Source: an uncultured Campylobacterales bacterium (lineage in GTDB: Bacteria > Campylobacterota > Campylobacteria > Campylobacterales > Arcobacteraceae). Taken from it: DNA of 52,930 bases. Shown in pieces: positions 37,091 through 47,213 of the stretch. Every line of letters starts with the position of its first letter. Within the stretch, counting starts at the first letter, position 1. The position numbers and the translations under genes were made by a program. The stretch covers positions 1 to 52,930 of the forward strand of contig CALKDR010000030.1 of the NCBI GenBank assembly GCA_938084175.1. The letters are read 5' to 3'. A model generated the notes under the pieces. The model did no database searches. It had not been told where the DNA came from and was given only the letters and a program-made list of their open reading frames with translations.

Positions 37091-37529
37091 TCATTAACTT
37101 AGTATCATCTTGAACTTTTTTATTATCTCTATCATCTTCGTATTCAATAACTGTATCTTTTGATATTTTAATAACACCAGGTGAAAACTTAATAGCTAGG
37201 ATTCTAAATATAAAGAACACAAATATGACAATCAATAAAAAAGATATATCAACATAGTCTTTATTCACATTAGCACTTAATATAATTACATCTCTAATTA
37301 AAAAGATAATAAAAATATCTAATACAAACCTAAGTCTTAATTTCTGTTTTTTAATAAAATCAGAAATCATTTTTACAACTTCCATGATAACAATAAACTC
37401 TAACATAAGAATAATTGCTTTGTAAAAGTCAAGACCAGTTACAAGTATTCCTACAAATATTATTGCAGCAGCTAGTACTTCAAAATTTGATGAGAAGTAT
37501 GATTTTATTTTAATTAATGGCTTTTTCAT
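37077..37529 (-). CDS. PsiE-like membrane protein
   Basis: The 150-residue protein has four hydrophobic helices (about 15-35, 37-55, 68-84 and 92-112), with the PsiE pattern of a helix containing LEFIVIMEVVKMI and RFVLDIFIIFLIRDVIIL. In E. coli PsiE is phosphate-starvation inducible and of unknown function. Here it is embedded between phoU and the two-component genes, which gives it a clear link to phosphate control. The C-terminal ~35 residues are charged and cytoplasmic. Confidence 0.78.
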   Translation of the reverse strand: MKKPLIKIKSYFSSNFEVLAAAIIFVGILVTGLDFYKAIILMLEFIVIMEVVKMISDFIKKQKLRLRFVLDIFIIFLIRDVIILSANVNKDYVDISFLLIVIFVFFIFRILAIKFSPGVIKISKDTVIEYEDDRDNKKVQDDTKLMNDNK

Positions 37530-37548
37530 ACGTAATTATATCATAAAA

Positions 37549-38217
37549 TTATGATTGTGTTATATCTCCACCAACTTGTGCAAAAAGAGCCAGTGATGCA
37601 ATTGATGATGCTCTATCAGAAGTTCTAGCTAATCGTCTAAGACTACTTAAAATATCAAAATACTCTTTTGAAAGTTCAAGGTTTTTTGTAATTAGTTTTA
37701 ATACGTTTTTTTCAACCATTGCATATAAGTCATCAGCCTTACTATCTTCAACCATTACTCTTCCATATTTTTCTTCTGCATGATTATCATTTGTTTCTTC
37801 AATCATTGACATTGAAGTTCTTAATGAAAGTAGGGCTGATTTATGTAAAGGAATAGTAAACTCCAAAATTGTGCTTGTATTTAAATCATCAGAATATGCT
37901 TTTCTAAAAATTTTAATAAAACCTTTTACATTTGAAGCAGCTCTAATTAGCTCATTTGTAATTTTCAAAAATGAAACCATTTCTCTTAAATCTTTTGCTT
38001 CTGGTGAATATAAAGCAAGTGCTGTAACTATTAAGTTATCAATTTCATTAGATTTATTTGATAGTTTTTTTACAGATAAATCAATATCTTTAAGTGCTGA
38101 TATATCATCACTTTTTAATGTTTTTAAAGATGTTTCAAGTGCATCAATTACACTATTTCCAATAAATACAACTTCATCTTTTATATTGTTTCTTTTTTCT
38201 TCGTATGTTTTTAACAT
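37549..38217 (-). CDS. phoU: PhoU phosphate signalling regulator
   Basis: The 222 residues form the all-helical PhoU fold, with repeated E/D-rich metal-binding helices (LKDIDLSVKKLSNKSNEIDNLIV and SKADDLYAMVEKNVLKLI). PhoU links the PstSCAB transporter to the sensor kinase and shuts the regulon down when phosphate is plentiful. Its ATG overlaps the pstB stop by one base (TAATG), so the two are co-translated. Confidence 0.9.
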   Translation of the reverse strand: MLKTYEEKRNNIKDEVVFIGNSVIDALETSLKTLKSDDISALKDIDLSVKKLSNKSNEIDNLIVTALALYSPEAKDLREMVSFLKITNELIRAASNVKGFIKIFRKAYSDDLNTSTILEFTIPLHKSALLSLRTSMSMIEETNDNHAEEKYGRVMVEDSKADDLYAMVEKNVLKLITKNLELSKEYFDILSSLRRLARTSDRASSIASLALFAQVGGDITQS

Positions 38218-38987
38218 TATCCAAATCTCCCCGTAATATAATCTTCTGTTTTTTTGTTTGATGGATTTACAAAAATAGTTTCTGTTTCATCATATTCTAT
38301 TAGTTTTCCTAAATGGAAAAACGCTGTATAGTCTGCAACCCTTGCGGCTTGTTGCATATTATGAGTTACAACAATAATTGTGTAATCTTTTTTTAACTCT
38401 AACATAAGTGCTTCAATTTTTTCTGTTGAAATTGGATCTAGTGCTGATGTTGGTTCATCCATTAATATAACTTCAGGTTTAACAGCAATTGTTCTAGCAA
38501 TACATAATCTTTGTTGTTGACCACCTGAAAGTGAAGTTCCAGGGTCATTTAACTTATCCTTAACTTCGTCCCAAAGTCCTGATTTTCTTAAAGATGTTTC
38601 AACTAGTTCATCACACTCTTTGCCTTTTGCTACAATTCCATGTTTAATAGGAGCATAGGCAACATTATCATAAATTGATTTTGGGAAAGGATTTGGTTGT
38701 TGAAATACCATACCAATTTTTTTTCTAACACTTACTTCATCGACATCTTTGTCATAAATATTTTTTTTATCAATTACAACTTTTCCATCTGTTTTAACAA
38801 TTGAAATTAAATCATTCATTCTATTTAAACATCTTAAAAATGTAGACTTACCACATCCAGAAGGTCCAATTAAAGCTGTGATTTTATTTTCATAAATATC
38901 TACATTAATTCCATGTAAAGCATGATTATCTCCATACCAAAGATTTAAATCATCAACTTTTACTTTTATTTTTTTATCTTTTGACAT
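38217..38987 (-). CDS. pstB: Phosphate ABC transporter ATP-binding protein
   Basis: PstB powers phosphate import. Walker A is [15 protein letters not shown], followed by the Q-loop [17 protein letters not shown], the signature [16 protein letters not shown] and Walker [14 protein letters not shown], all typical of PstB. I start at the ATG at 38987, which has AGAAGGA eight bases upstream and gives 256 residues; an ATG at 39008 would add seven residues and overlap pstA. Confidence 0.97.
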   Translation of the reverse strand: MSKDKKIKVKVDDLNLWYGDNHALHGINVDIYENKITALIGPSGCGKSTFLRCLNRMNDLISIVKTDGKVVIDKKNIYDKDVDEVSVRKKIGMVFQQPNPFPKSIYDNVAYAPIKHGIVAKGKECDELVETSLRKSGLWDEVKDKLNDPGTSLSGGQQQRLCIARTIAVKPEVILMDEPTSALDPISTEKIEALMLELKKDYTIIVVTHNMQQAARVADYTAFFHLGKLIEYDETETIFVNPSNKKTEDYITGRFG

Positions 38988-39001
38988 TTTAATTTTTCCT
39001 T

Positions 39002-40195
39002 CTACCATTTAACTTCAAATTTTTTTCTTAAATAAATTGCTACTGCATTTAATGAGATTAAGATACTAAGAAGTACCATAATTCCAGCAGCTGTTTTTTC
39101 TATATACATTCTCTCTGGCATTCCAGCCCATGTAAACAATTGTGCAGGCATAACAGTTGATGCTTCTAAAATACTTCCTGGAGCATCTGGAATAAATGCA
39201 ATCATTCCTATAATAATAAGTGGAGCTGTTTCACCCATAGCTTGAGCAAGTCCTATAATAGAACCTGTTAAAACTCCTGGAAAAGCAAGTGGTAAAACAT
39301 GGTCTTTTGTAACTTGAATTTTTGTTAATCCTAATCCATATCCTGCTTGTCTAATACTATCAGGAACTGCTCTTAAAGCTGCTCTTGAACTTACAATAAT
39401 AATAGGTAAAGTCATAAGTGCAAGTGTAAGACCACCTACAAGTGGTGAAGATCTTGGCATTCCAAAAAGATTAATAAATATAGCAAGTCCTAAAAGTCCA
39501 AATAAAATAGATGGAATTGCTGCAAGGTTATTTATATTTACTTCAATAAATCTTGTAAACTTATTATCTTCTGCAAATTCTTCAAGATAAATTGCAGTCA
39601 TAACTCCAAGTGGAAAAGCAACAAGCATTGTAATACAAAGTGTTAATATGGAACCAACCATTGCAGAAAACAATCCAGCATTTTCAGGAATTTTTGAATC
39701 TCCATTTGTAAAGAAAATTGTATTAAATCTAGTTTCAACTTTACCTTCTGCATTTAATTTATCAACTAAGGCTTTGTCTTTTCTTTTTAATTTATAGTGA
39801 TGCCCTTTTAAATACTGATCAACTTGATCATCAGCTAGAATCCATAGAGTTTGAGTTGTATTTAATAGCTTTGGATTTTCTTTTACTTGCATTGGTAAAT
39901 CTCTAAGCCATGACCTTGAAATTATTTTTCTATATTTTCTATCAACTGCCTTTCTTGAATCATCAACAGATTTTTCATTATAAGCTACGTTTACTTGTAT
40001 ATATGTAACTTTAAATGCAGGTGTTCCTTTTCCAATAATATCAACTAAAAAGAATACTAAAAAGGCAATAGAAAAGATTAGTGATGTTAATGTAAACTTC
40101 TTAAATCTTTTCGCACTTGCATGTCTTTTATCTAATGTTGCATCGTAAAAAGGGTTTGCTTTTTTTAAGTTCTTTTTCTTATTTCTTTTAATCAT
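39002..40195 (-). CDS. pstA: Phosphate ABC transporter permease PstA
   Basis: The inner-membrane permease has 397 residues, clearly longer than the ~296 of E. coli. The extra length is a ~120-residue periplasmic insert between the first helix (about 34-52) and the permease core at about 180. The core has the EAA-type loop [30 protein letters not shown] and [13 protein letters not shown]. It overlaps pstC by four bases. The role of the insert is unknown. Confidence 0.94.
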   Translation of the reverse strand: MIKRNKKKNLKKANPFYDATLDKRHASAKRFKKFTLTSLIFSIAFLVFFLVDIIGKGTPAFKVTYIQVNVAYNEKSVDDSRKAVDRKYRKIISRSWLRDLPMQVKENPKLLNTTQTLWILADDQVDQYLKGHHYKLKRKDKALVDKLNAEGKVETRFNTIFFTNGDSKIPENAGLFSAMVGSILTLCITMLVAFPLGVMTAIYLEEFAEDNKFTRFIEVNINNLAAIPSILFGLLGLAIFINLFGMPRSSPLVGGLTLALMTLPIIIVSSRAALRAVPDSIRQAGYGLGLTKIQVTKDHVLPLAFPGVLTGSIIGLAQAMGETAPLIIIGMIAFIPDAPGSILEASTVMPAQLFTWAGMPERMYIEKTAAGIMVLLSILISLNAVAIYLRKKFEVKW

Positions 40196-41121
40196 AATGT
40201 ATTCACTTTATATTTTTCTTTAAATTTTCTAATTAGTGATAATGAAATAATATTTAAAACTAAAGTCACAACAAATAACACTAACCCAAGTGCAAATGCT
40301 GAAAGTGTTTCAGGTGAATTAAATTCAAAATCTCCAACAAGAGAGTTTACAATTGTAACTGTAACTGTTGTCATATCTTCTAGTGGATTCCATGAAAGAT
40401 TAGGTCGTAAACCTGCTGCCATTACAACGATCATCGTTTCACCTAAGGCTTTTGATAAACCAAGAAGTGAAGCTGAAATAATTCCAGGAAGTGCTGAAGG
40501 TATTACAATATCTCGTATTGTTTCACCTTGTGTAAGACCTAGTCCTAAAGCTGCTTTTCGTTGACTATCTGGAACAGACCTAATAACATCATCAGATAAT
40601 GATGAAATTACAGGAATAATCATAATTCCCATTACAACACCAGAAGCAAGAGCTGAGTTAAATGTAGCTTCCAAACCAACCCAATCAGCTGCTTTTACAA
40701 TAAATGGAGCAACTGTAATAGCTGCAAAAAAACCATATACAACTGTAGGAATTCCAGCTAATACTTCTAGAATTGGTTTTAAATAATCTCTTGTATTTGA
40801 ACTTGCATATTCACTCATATAAATAGCACTTCCAAGACCTACAGGAATTGCAACACAAAGAGCAATTATTGTAATTACAAATGTTCCTGCAAAAATAGGA
40901 ACGGCTCCAAATTTACTTCCTTCAACACCAGGTGACCATTCCGTCCCTGTTATGAAGTACCAAAAACTTCTCATTTGAAAAAATTCTATTGACTCAAAAA
41001 GAATTGAGAAAAGAATACCAAATGTAGTTAATATTGAAATAGCAGATGCAATAATCAAAGCTGATTTAATTAGTTTTTCTGTTAATTCCCTTTTCTTGTT
41101 TCTTGTTTCAAAAGTGCTCAA
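40192..41121 (-). CDS. pstC: Phosphate ABC transporter permease PstC
   Basis: The 309 residues have six hydrophobic segments, the FWYFITGTEWSPG start region, EVLAGIPTVVYGFFA, and the EAA loop RKAALGLGLTQGETIRDIVIPSALPGI followed by GLSKALGETMIV. It is the first gene of the pstCAB-phoU-psiE-regulator-kinase transcript, with a pho-box promoter directly upstream. Confidence 0.96.
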   Translation of the reverse strand: MSTFETRNKKRELTEKLIKSALIIASAISILTTFGILFSILFESIEFFQMRSFWYFITGTEWSPGVEGSKFGAVPIFAGTFVITIIALCVAIPVGLGSAIYMSEYASSNTRDYLKPILEVLAGIPTVVYGFFAAITVAPFIVKAADWVGLEATFNSALASGVVMGIMIIPVISSLSDDVIRSVPDSQRKAALGLGLTQGETIRDIVIPSALPGIISASLLGLSKALGETMIVVMAAGLRPNLSWNPLEDMTTVTVTIVNSLVGDFEFNSPETLSAFALGLVLFVVTLVLNIISLSLIRKFKEKYKVNTL

Positions 41122-41151
41122 TACTTTTGCCTTTATTTTAATTTATAAGGG

Positions 41152-41184
41152 ATTATATTTAAGTATGGTTACAAACTGATTACA
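41152..41184 (-). promoter_or_regulatory. Pho box and promoter for pstC operon
   Basis: On the - strand TGTAATC-AGTT-TGTAACC (41184-41167) is a pair of 7-base direct repeats with an 11-base period, the PhoB-type arrangement. A TATAAT -10 (41157-41152) follows after nine bases. There is no good -35, as expected of an activator-dependent promoter. Confidence 0.82.
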
Positions 41185-41232
41185 ATGATGTGAAGTACTA
41201 TATTTAAGGGGTTTATCTTAGGTTTGAATATT

Positions 41233-41258
41233 AAAAAAGGAGTGAAAACTCCTTTTAT
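41233..41258 (-). terminator. Terminator of pstS
   Basis: On the - strand AAAAGGAGT and ACTCCTTTTTT pair across TTTC, followed by the U tract, directly after the pstS stop. It separates pstS from the pstC promoter. Confidence 0.88.
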
Positions 41259-42320
41259 TTAGTGTTTAGCGTTTAAGTCAGCTAAAGTTAATTTTGTTTT
41301 TTTAGTAACACTAACTTTGATTTTATTTCTGTCTTCTTGAGGTAAAGCAATTAAACCAATTTCACCTAATATACTATCTTCACCAATCATTTTCTCGCTC
41401 ATAAATAAATCAACATATTTATCCATAGCAGGTACTTCTTTTGAGTGAGAATTCTTAATATAGAAAAATAATGATCTAGATACTGGGTATGCAGATGATG
41501 AAATATTTTCAGCAGTTGGTTGTACACCATCAATTGTAGAACCTTGTACTTTATCATCATTTTCTTCTAAGAATGAAAATCCAAATACACCAAATGCATT
41601 TTTATTTTTATCTAATTTTTGAACAATTAAGTTATCATTTTCACCAGATTCAACATAAGCGCCATCAGTTCTTACGATTGAGTATTTTTTATACTTTTTA
41701 TTTGCTTTTTTATCAGCTTTGTAAAGTTCAGTGTATACAGACATTTTTTTGAAGATACTTTGCATTACTAACTCTTCAAATGCATCTCTAGTTCCTGATG
41801 ATTTTGGTGGTCCATAAACAATAATTTCTCTGTTTGGTAATGAAGCATCAATATCTGACCACTTTTTGTATGGATTTGCAACTAATGATTTACCATCTTT
41901 AGAAGGTACTTCTTTTGCAACTGCTAAAGCTAAGTTCTTTTTTGAAATATTAAAAGGTGCATTTGAAATTGATTGTGCAAAAGCAATACCATCGTAACCA
42001 ATTACAGCTTCTGTAATATCTGTAACTCCATTTTCTTGACACATTTTGAATTCTTTTGCTTTCATTCTTCTTGATGCATTAGTAATATCTGGAGTATTTA
42101 AATCATTTCCAGCACAAAATAATTTCATTCCACCACCAGAACCTGTTGATTCAACAACAGGAGTAGGGAACTTTGTAGTTGCACCAAATTCTTCAGCTAC
42201 TGAAGATGAAAAAGGATATACAGTTGATGATCCAACGATTTTAACTTGATCTCTTGCACTTAAACTTAATGTTAATGCTGCACTTGCTAAAAGTGCTAAT
42301 GATGTTTTTTTAATTGTCAT
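41259..42320 (-). CDS. pstS: Periplasmic phosphate-binding protein
   Basis: A signal peptide (about 1-22, cleaved near LSLSA) is followed by the PstS motif VKIVGSSTVYPFSSSVAEEF and the phosphate-binding ESTGSGGGMKLFC and GPPKSSGTRDAFEELV segments. At 353 residues it is of normal length. It captures phosphate for PstCAB. It has its own pho-box promoter and its own terminator, allowing more product than the membrane components. Confidence 0.95.
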   Translation of the reverse strand: MTIKKTSLALLASAALTLSLSARDQVKIVGSSTVYPFSSSVAEEFGATTKFPTPVVESTGSGGGMKLFCAGNDLNTPDITNASRRMKAKEFKMCQENGVTDITEAVIGYDGIAFAQSISNAPFNISKKNLALAVAKEVPSKDGKSLVANPYKKWSDIDASLPNREIIVYGPPKSSGTRDAFEELVMQSIFKKMSVYTELYKADKKANKKYKKYSIVRTDGAYVESGENDNLIVQKLDKNKNAFGVFGFSFLEENDDKVQGSTIDGVQPTAENISSSAYPVSRSLFFYIKNSHSKEVPAMDKYVDLFMSEKMIGEDSILGEIGLIALPQEDRNKIKVSVTKKTKLTLADLNAKH

Positions 42321-42350
42321 AATTTTCTCCGTAATATTTTTTATGTTGGA

Positions 42351-42383
42351 AGTATAATATGACTTAATTACAATTTGGTTACT
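42351..42383 (-). promoter_or_regulatory. Pho box and promoter for pstS
   Basis: On the - strand AGTAACC-AAAT-TGTAATT (42383-42366) forms two 7-base direct repeats with an 11-base period, followed after nine bases by TATACT (42356-42351). Repeat period and spacing to the -10 are the same as in front of pstC. The ribosome-binding GGAGA lies further down, just before the pstS ATG. Confidence 0.82.
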
Positions 42384-42402
42384 TTTAGTTTTGAAAGTTT
42401 GA

Positions 42403-42588
42403 TTAAGGTTTTAAAATAAATTTTTCTTCAAACTCTTTGTATTCTCTAACAAATAGTTCTTCACAATCATCAGGTTTATAAACAACAGCTTTAACCCAAA
42501 TATCATTTTCTTGGATTTTACAAAAGTTAATTGTTATATAAGATTGTTTGTTTTTATAGTGAGTGTATGTTTGATTTAATTTAATCAT
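42403..42588 (-). CDS. DUF1653-like small protein (61 aa)
   Basis: The sequence has the DUF1653 pattern of a short beta protein: YTHYKNKQSY near the N-terminus, then WVKAVVYKP, then EELFVREYKEFEEKFI, matching the family's HYK-x-Y, VVY and W/F-R-x-x-x-F positions. Function is unknown. It follows prfA by 32 bases on the same strand and ends about 20 bases before the pstS pho box. Confidence 0.65.
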   Translation of the reverse strand: MIKLNQTYTHYKNKQSYITINFCKIQENDIWVKAVVYKPDDCEELFVREYKEFEEKFILKP

Positions 42589-42620
42589 ATTAAGTAGCAG
42601 TAAAAAAGAAAACTAATGGA

Positions 42621-43688
42621 TTATAATCCATTAGCCTCAATAAGTTTAGATTGATGATCAGCAATAAGAGGATCAATTACTTCATCAAATAAACCGTCAT
42701 TCATAATATAGTCTAAACGATACAGAGTTAAATTAATTCTGTGATCACTTACTCTATTTTGTGGATAATTATAAGTTCTAATTCTTCCACTTCTATCTCC
42801 AGTTCCGACTTGTTCTTTTCTGTCGGCACCTTCTTTTTGCATTTTCTCATTCATTTCTAAATCATAAAGCCTAGCTTTTAAAACTTTCATAGCTTTATCT
42901 TTATTCTTATGTTGAGATTTTTGATCTTGATTTGTTACTACAAGTCCTGATGGAATATGAGTAATTCTTACAGCAGAATCTGTAGTATTTACAGATTGCC
43001 CACCATTTCCACTTGCTCTCATAACATCAATTTTAAGATCAGTTGCATCAATTTCAATTTCTACATCATCAACTTCAGGCATTACAGCTACTGTAATTGC
43101 AGATGTATGAACTCTACCTTGTGATTCAGTTGCAGGAACCCGTTGAACTCTATGTGTACCACTCTCAAACTTTAATTTTGAGTATACGAGGTCACCTTTT
43201 ATAAGAATTACAACTTCTTTGAATCCGCCTGATTCACTATCATTAGTGTTCATAACTTCAACTTTCCAGCCATTATTTTCTGCATATCTTAAGTAACCTC
43301 TATAAAGGTCACCAACAAAGATAGCAGCTTCATCACCACCAGCACCAGCTCTAAGTTCTAAGAAGATATTTTTATCATCATTAGGATCTTTAGGAATCAT
43401 TAGAAATTTAATTTCTTCTTCTAACTCTGGTTTTCTTGGCTCCAAGTCTTTCAGCTCTTCTTTTGCAAGTTCACCCAATTCATCATCGTCAAGAAGCATT
43501 TTATTCTCTTCTATATCTTCTAATACTTGAATGTACTCTTTAGCTTTATCAACAATTGGAGCGATATTTGACTGTTCTTTTGAAAGTTCAGTCATTCTCT
43601 TTATATCACTAGTGATATCTGGAGCAATTAATAATTCATTAATTTCTTCAGATCTATTAATAAAAGGCTGTAGTTTATCTTGTAGCAT
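42621..43688 (-). CDS. prfA: Peptide chain release factor 1
   Basis: RF1 reads UAA and UAG and triggers peptide release. The catalytic GGQ is in [18 protein letters not shown] (about 225-242) and the stop-recognition PxT-type motif is VPATESQ (about 179-185), the PAT form typical of RF1. The 355 residues are normal. It follows rpsT by 26 bases. Confidence 0.97.
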   Translation of the reverse strand: MLQDKLQPFINRSEEINELLIAPDITSDIKRMTELSKEQSNIAPIVDKAKEYIQVLEDIEENKMLLDDDELGELAKEELKDLEPRKPELEEEIKFLMIPKDPNDDKNIFLELRAGAGGDEAAIFVGDLYRGYLRYAENNGWKVEVMNTNDSESGGFKEVVILIKGDLVYSKLKFESGTHRVQRVPATESQGRVHTSAITVAVMPEVDDVEIEIDATDLKIDVMRASGNGGQSVNTTDSAVRITHIPSGLVVTNQDQKSQHKNKDKAMKVLKARLYDLEMNEKMQKEGADRKEQVGTGDRSGRIRTYNYPQNRVSDHRINLTLYRLDYIMNDGLFDEVIDPLIADHQSKLIEANGL

Positions 43689-43714
43689 AATTGACTATAT
43701 TTTAATATAATTAA

Positions 43715-43975
43715 TTATATTGCGTTAACTGCAGTTTGTAATCTACTTACTTTTCTTGCAGCAGTTCCCTTTTTAAGGATACCTTTAGATACACAATGGT
43801 GTAAATATTTGTTCGCAGTTTTCATTGCATTTACTGCAACTTCTTTGTCTGCAGACTCAATTGCAGTGATTACTGCTTTTGTTACATTTTTGATTCTTGT
43901 TTTGTAGAATCTATTTCTTTCAGTCTTAACGATTGTTTGTCTTGCTCTTTTTTCAGCTGATTTATGATTTGCCAT
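43715..43975 (-). CDS. rpsT: 30S ribosomal protein S20
   Basis: The 86-residue basic protein has the S20 start [21 protein letters not shown] ([13 protein letters not shown]) and the C-terminal [21 protein letters not shown]-type helix ([15 protein letters not shown]). It precedes prfA on the same strand and is divergent from glmM. Confidence 0.98.
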   Translation of the reverse strand: MANHKSAEKRARQTIVKTERNRFYKTRIKNVTKAVITAIESADKEVAVNAMKTANKYLHHCVSKGILKKGTAARKVSRLQTAVNAI

Positions 43976-44058
43976 TTTATTTAACCTCTTTGTAAAATTT
44001 TTAAGGGTAGAATGTTACCCAAAGCAACTTAAAACAAGTTTAATTTTAGGAAGATTTA

Positions 44059-45393
44059 ATGAAACTATTCGGAACAGATGGAGTTAGAGGAGAGGCTGGT
44101 ACTTTTTTAGATGCAATGACTGTATTAAAATTAGCCAAAGCCGCAGGTATTTATTTTAGGAAACATTCAACAACTAATAGAATTCTTGTTGGAAAAGATA
44201 CTAGAAGAAGTGGATATATGATTGAAAATGCACTTGTAAGCGGACTTACAGCTGTTGGTTATGATGTAATTCAAATAGGCCCAATGCCAACTCCTGCAAT
44301 TGCATATTTAACAGAAAGTATGAGATGTGATGCAGGAATAATGATTTCAGCTTCGCATAATCCTTATGAAGATAATGGAATTAAATTCTTTGATAATCAT
44401 GGTGATAAATTAGGCGTAGAATGTGAAAAGAAAATTGAAGACATCTTCAATGATAATGAATCCATGATTTCACAACTAGTTACGGGAAGAAATATAGGTG
44501 CATCAAAAAGAATTGATGATGTTATTGGACGGTATATTGTTTCAATTAAAAGTTCTTTTCCAAAAGATTTAAGTCTTCATGGTCTGAGAATTGTTTTAGA
44601 TTGTGCAAATGGTGCTGCATATAAAGTTGGTCCTACAATTTTAGAAGAATTAGGTGCTGATGTAATAACAATTAATCACAAGCCTGATGGTTTTAATATT
44701 AATGAGGACTGTGGAGCAATGCATCCTGAAGGTGTTGCAAAACTAGTTCGTGAGTATAGAGCTGATATTGGTTTAGCACTTGATGGTGATGCTGATAGAC
44801 TAGTTGTAATTGATGAAAATGGTGATGTTGTTGATGGAGATAAATTAATAGGTGCACTTTGTAAGTATTTAAAAGAGACTAAATTATTACAAGGTAATGG
44901 ATGTGTTGCAACTGTTATGTCAAACAAAGCTTTAGAAGATTATTTACAAAAAGACAATATTGCTTTACATAGATCAAATGTTGGTGATAAGTTTGTTCTT
45001 GAAGTAATGAAAAAAGAAGGCATTAACTTCGGTGGTGAGCAAAGTGGACATGTTATTTTCTCTGATACTGCAAAAACTGGAGATGGATTAGCATCTGCAC
45101 TTCAAGTTTTAGCACTTGTTTTAAAATCAGGTAAGAAAGCTAGTGAGGTATTAAATCCTTTTGAATTATATCCTCAGATTTTACATAATATGAAAGTTAG
45201 TGAAAAACCACCATTAGATGAAATTGATGGTTTAGAAGAACTAGTTAAACCTTTACGAGAAAAAGGTATGAGAGATTTAATTAGATATTCTGGTACTGAA
45301 AATAAAATTAGACTTCTTCTTGAAGGAAAAAATAAAAAAGATGTTGAAGATGGAATGGAAACTTTAAAGGCCTTTTTCAAAAAAGTTTTATGA
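44059..45393 (+). CDS. glmM: Phosphoglucosamine mutase
   Basis: GlmM makes glucosamine-1-phosphate for UDP-GlcNAc, needed for peptidoglycan and LPS. The N-terminus is [11 protein letters not shown], the catalytic phosphoserine is in [17 protein letters not shown] (about 95-111), the metal loop is DGDADR (about 238-243), and the sugar-binding GEQSGH and phosphate-binding [10 protein letters not shown] are present. The 444 residues are typical. It overlaps lspA by four bases. Confidence 0.97.
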   Translation: MKLFGTDGVRGEAGTFLDAMTVLKLAKAAGIYFRKHSTTNRILVGKDTRRSGYMIENALVSGLTAVGYDVIQIGPMPTPAIAYLTESMRCDAGIMISASHNPYEDNGIKFFDNHGDKLGVECEKKIEDIFNDNESMISQLVTGRNIGASKRIDDVIGRYIVSIKSSFPKDLSLHGLRIVLDCANGAAYKVGPTILEELGADVITINHKPDGFNINEDCGAMHPEGVAKLVREYRADIGLALDGDADRLVVIDENGDVVDGDKLIGALCKYLKETKLLQGNGCVATVMSNKALEDYLQKDNIALHRSNVGDKFVLEVMKKEGINFGGEQSGHVIFSDTAKTGDGLASALQVLALVLKSGKKASEVLNPFELYPQILHNMKVSEKPPLDEIDGLEELVKPLREKGMRDLIRYSGTENKIRLLLEGKNKKDVEDGMETLKAFFKKVL

Positions 45394-45857
45394 AAAAGAA
45401 AGTAGTACTATCATTAATTATATTTGTAGTTTTATTTACAATTGATCAAGTTGTTAAATTTGGATTCGCAAATTTTGATTGGAATGTTGAGGGTCCTTAT
45501 ATGTCTTTAGAATTAGCATACAACTATGGTGTTGCTTTTTCTATGTTTGCATTTTTAGCAGAATATTTAAAGTTTATACAACTAGCTATGGTTCTTGCTG
45601 GATTTATTTATTTGTTAAAGAACAAAGATGTATTTTATGAATATTCTTTTCCCATTACACTACTTTTTGTAGGAGGATTATCGAATATTTTAGATAGGTT
45701 TACATATGGTGGAGTGGTTGATTTTTTATATTGGCATTATGGATTTAACTTTGCAATTTTCAACTTTTCTGATGTTATGATAAACATTGCAGTTGCATTA
45801 ATTATTTATAAGCAAATAAAAGAGTGGATAAGCGAAAGAAAGAAATCAAAATCTTAA
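45390..45857 (+). CDS. lspA: Lipoprotein signal peptidase (signal peptidase II)
   Basis: LspA cleaves the signal peptide of lipidated prolipoproteins in the inner membrane. Four helices are visible, with the conserved NYGVAFSMF (about 45-53) and the two catalytic aspartates in [18 protein letters not shown] (about 92-109) and [12 protein letters not shown] (about 123-134). The length is 155 residues. It is translationally coupled to glmM and would process the lipoproteins at 1.8 and 21.2 kb. Confidence 0.96.
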   Translation: MKKKVVLSLIIFVVLFTIDQVVKFGFANFDWNVEGPYMSLELAYNYGVAFSMFAFLAEYLKFIQLAMVLAGFIYLLKNKDVFYEYSFPITLLFVGGLSNILDRFTYGGVVDFLYWHYGFNFAIFNFSDVMINIAVALIIYKQIKEWISERKKSKS

Positions 45858-45930
45858 ATTTGGTGGCTTAAAATAAAATTAGCTATAATAGCAAAAATTA
45901 ATATTATAAAATTTATAGGAAGAGATAAAT

Positions 45931-47211
45931 ATGGGTCAAACAATAACAGAAAAAATTTTTAGTGAACATGTTGGTAAAGAAGTATATGCTGGAGAAATTG
46001 TAAGAAGTCCGATTGATATGGTAATTGGTAATGATATTACTACTCCTATTTCTATTAAAGCATTTGAAGATGGTGGTTTTAAAAAGTTAGCGAATCCTGA
46101 AGGTTTTGCAATTGTACTTGATCACTTTATTCCTGCAAAAGATATTGCATCTGCAAATCAAGCAAAGATCTCTAGAGATTTTGCTTATAAACATGATTTA
46201 AAATATTTTTTTGATGAAAAAGATATGGGAATTGAGCATGCGCTTTTACCTGAAAAAGGTCTAGTATTACCAGGTGATGTAATTATTGGTGCTGATTCAC
46301 ATACATGTACACATGGTGGTCTTGGTGCATTTTCAACTGGAATGGGTTCAACTGATATTTCTTTTGGAATGATTACTGGTGGTAACTGGTTTAAAGTTCC
46401 TGAAGCTATTAAAATTGTTTTTAATGGAAAACCAGGAGATCAAATTACAGGAAAAGATTTAATTCTTGAAATTATTAGAATTTTAGGTGTTGATGGTGCT
46501 TTATACCAAACTTTAGAGTTTACAGGTGAAGCTATACAATACTTATCTATGGATGATAGATTTGCTTTATGTAATATGGCTATTGAAGCAGGAGCTAAAA
46601 ATGGTATTGTTGCATATGATGATGTTACAAAAGAATTTTTAGAGCAAACATCTGATTTAAATGGTGGCTTAAGAGCAGAACCTAAAATTCATTATTCTGA
46701 TGATGATGCAGTTTATACTAGAGTAATTGAAATTGAAACTGATAAATTAGAACCTGTAATTGCATATCCATTTTTACCATCAAATGGTCACTCTGTTTCA
46801 ACAGCAGTTGCAGATCAAATTAAAGTAGATCAAATATTTATTGGCTCTTGTACAAATGGAAGATTATCTGATTTTAAAGCAGCAGCACAGATTCTTGAAG
46901 GTAAAAAAGTTGCACGTCATGCAAGACTTATTTTAACTCCAGGAACACAAAAAATTCTAAGAGATGCTACAAAAGCTGGATATATTGATATTTTAGTTGA
47001 TGCAGGTGGAGTTGTTTCAAATCCTACTTGTGGAGCATGTTTAGGTGGATATATGGGAATTTTAGGAGATGATGAAGTTTGTATTTCTACAACAAACAGA
47101 AACTTTGTAGGAAGAATGGGGTCAAGATCTTCAAAAATTTATCTTGCTAACTCAGCAGTTGCAGCCGCATCTGCAATCTCTGGTTATATTACAGACCCAA
47201 GAGGTTTATAA
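45931..47211 (+). CDS. leuC: 3-isopropylmalate dehydratase large subunit (LeuC/HacA family)
   Basis: This aconitase-family protein has 426 residues. The 4Fe-4S cysteines are in IGSCTNGR (about 305-312) and NPTCGACLGGYMGIL (about 362-376), and ADSHTCTHGGLGAFSTGMGSTD is the family signature. It catalyses isomerisation of isopropylmalate in leucine synthesis with a small subunit (LeuD) not in this window. The shorter class is shared with homoaconitases of archaea, so substrate range is less certain than the family. Confidence 0.88.
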   Translation: MGQTITEKIFSEHVGKEVYAGEIVRSPIDMVIGNDITTPISIKAFEDGGFKKLANPEGFAIVLDHFIPAKDIASANQAKISRDFAYKHDLKYFFDEKDMGIEHALLPEKGLVLPGDVIIGADSHTCTHGGLGAFSTGMGSTDISFGMITGGNWFKVPEAIKIVFNGKPGDQITGKDLILEIIRILGVDGALYQTLEFTGEAIQYLSMDDRFALCNMAIEAGAKNGIVAYDDVTKEFLEQTSDLNGGLRAEPKIHYSDDDAVYTRVIEIETDKLEPVIAYPFLPSNGHSVSTAVADQIKVDQIFIGSCTNGRLSDFKAAAQILEGKKVARHARLILTPGTQKILRDATKAGYIDILVDAGGVVSNPTCGACLGGYMGILGDDEVCISTTNRNFVGRMGSRSSKIYLANSAVAAASAISGYITDPRGL

Positions 47212-47213
47212 AA

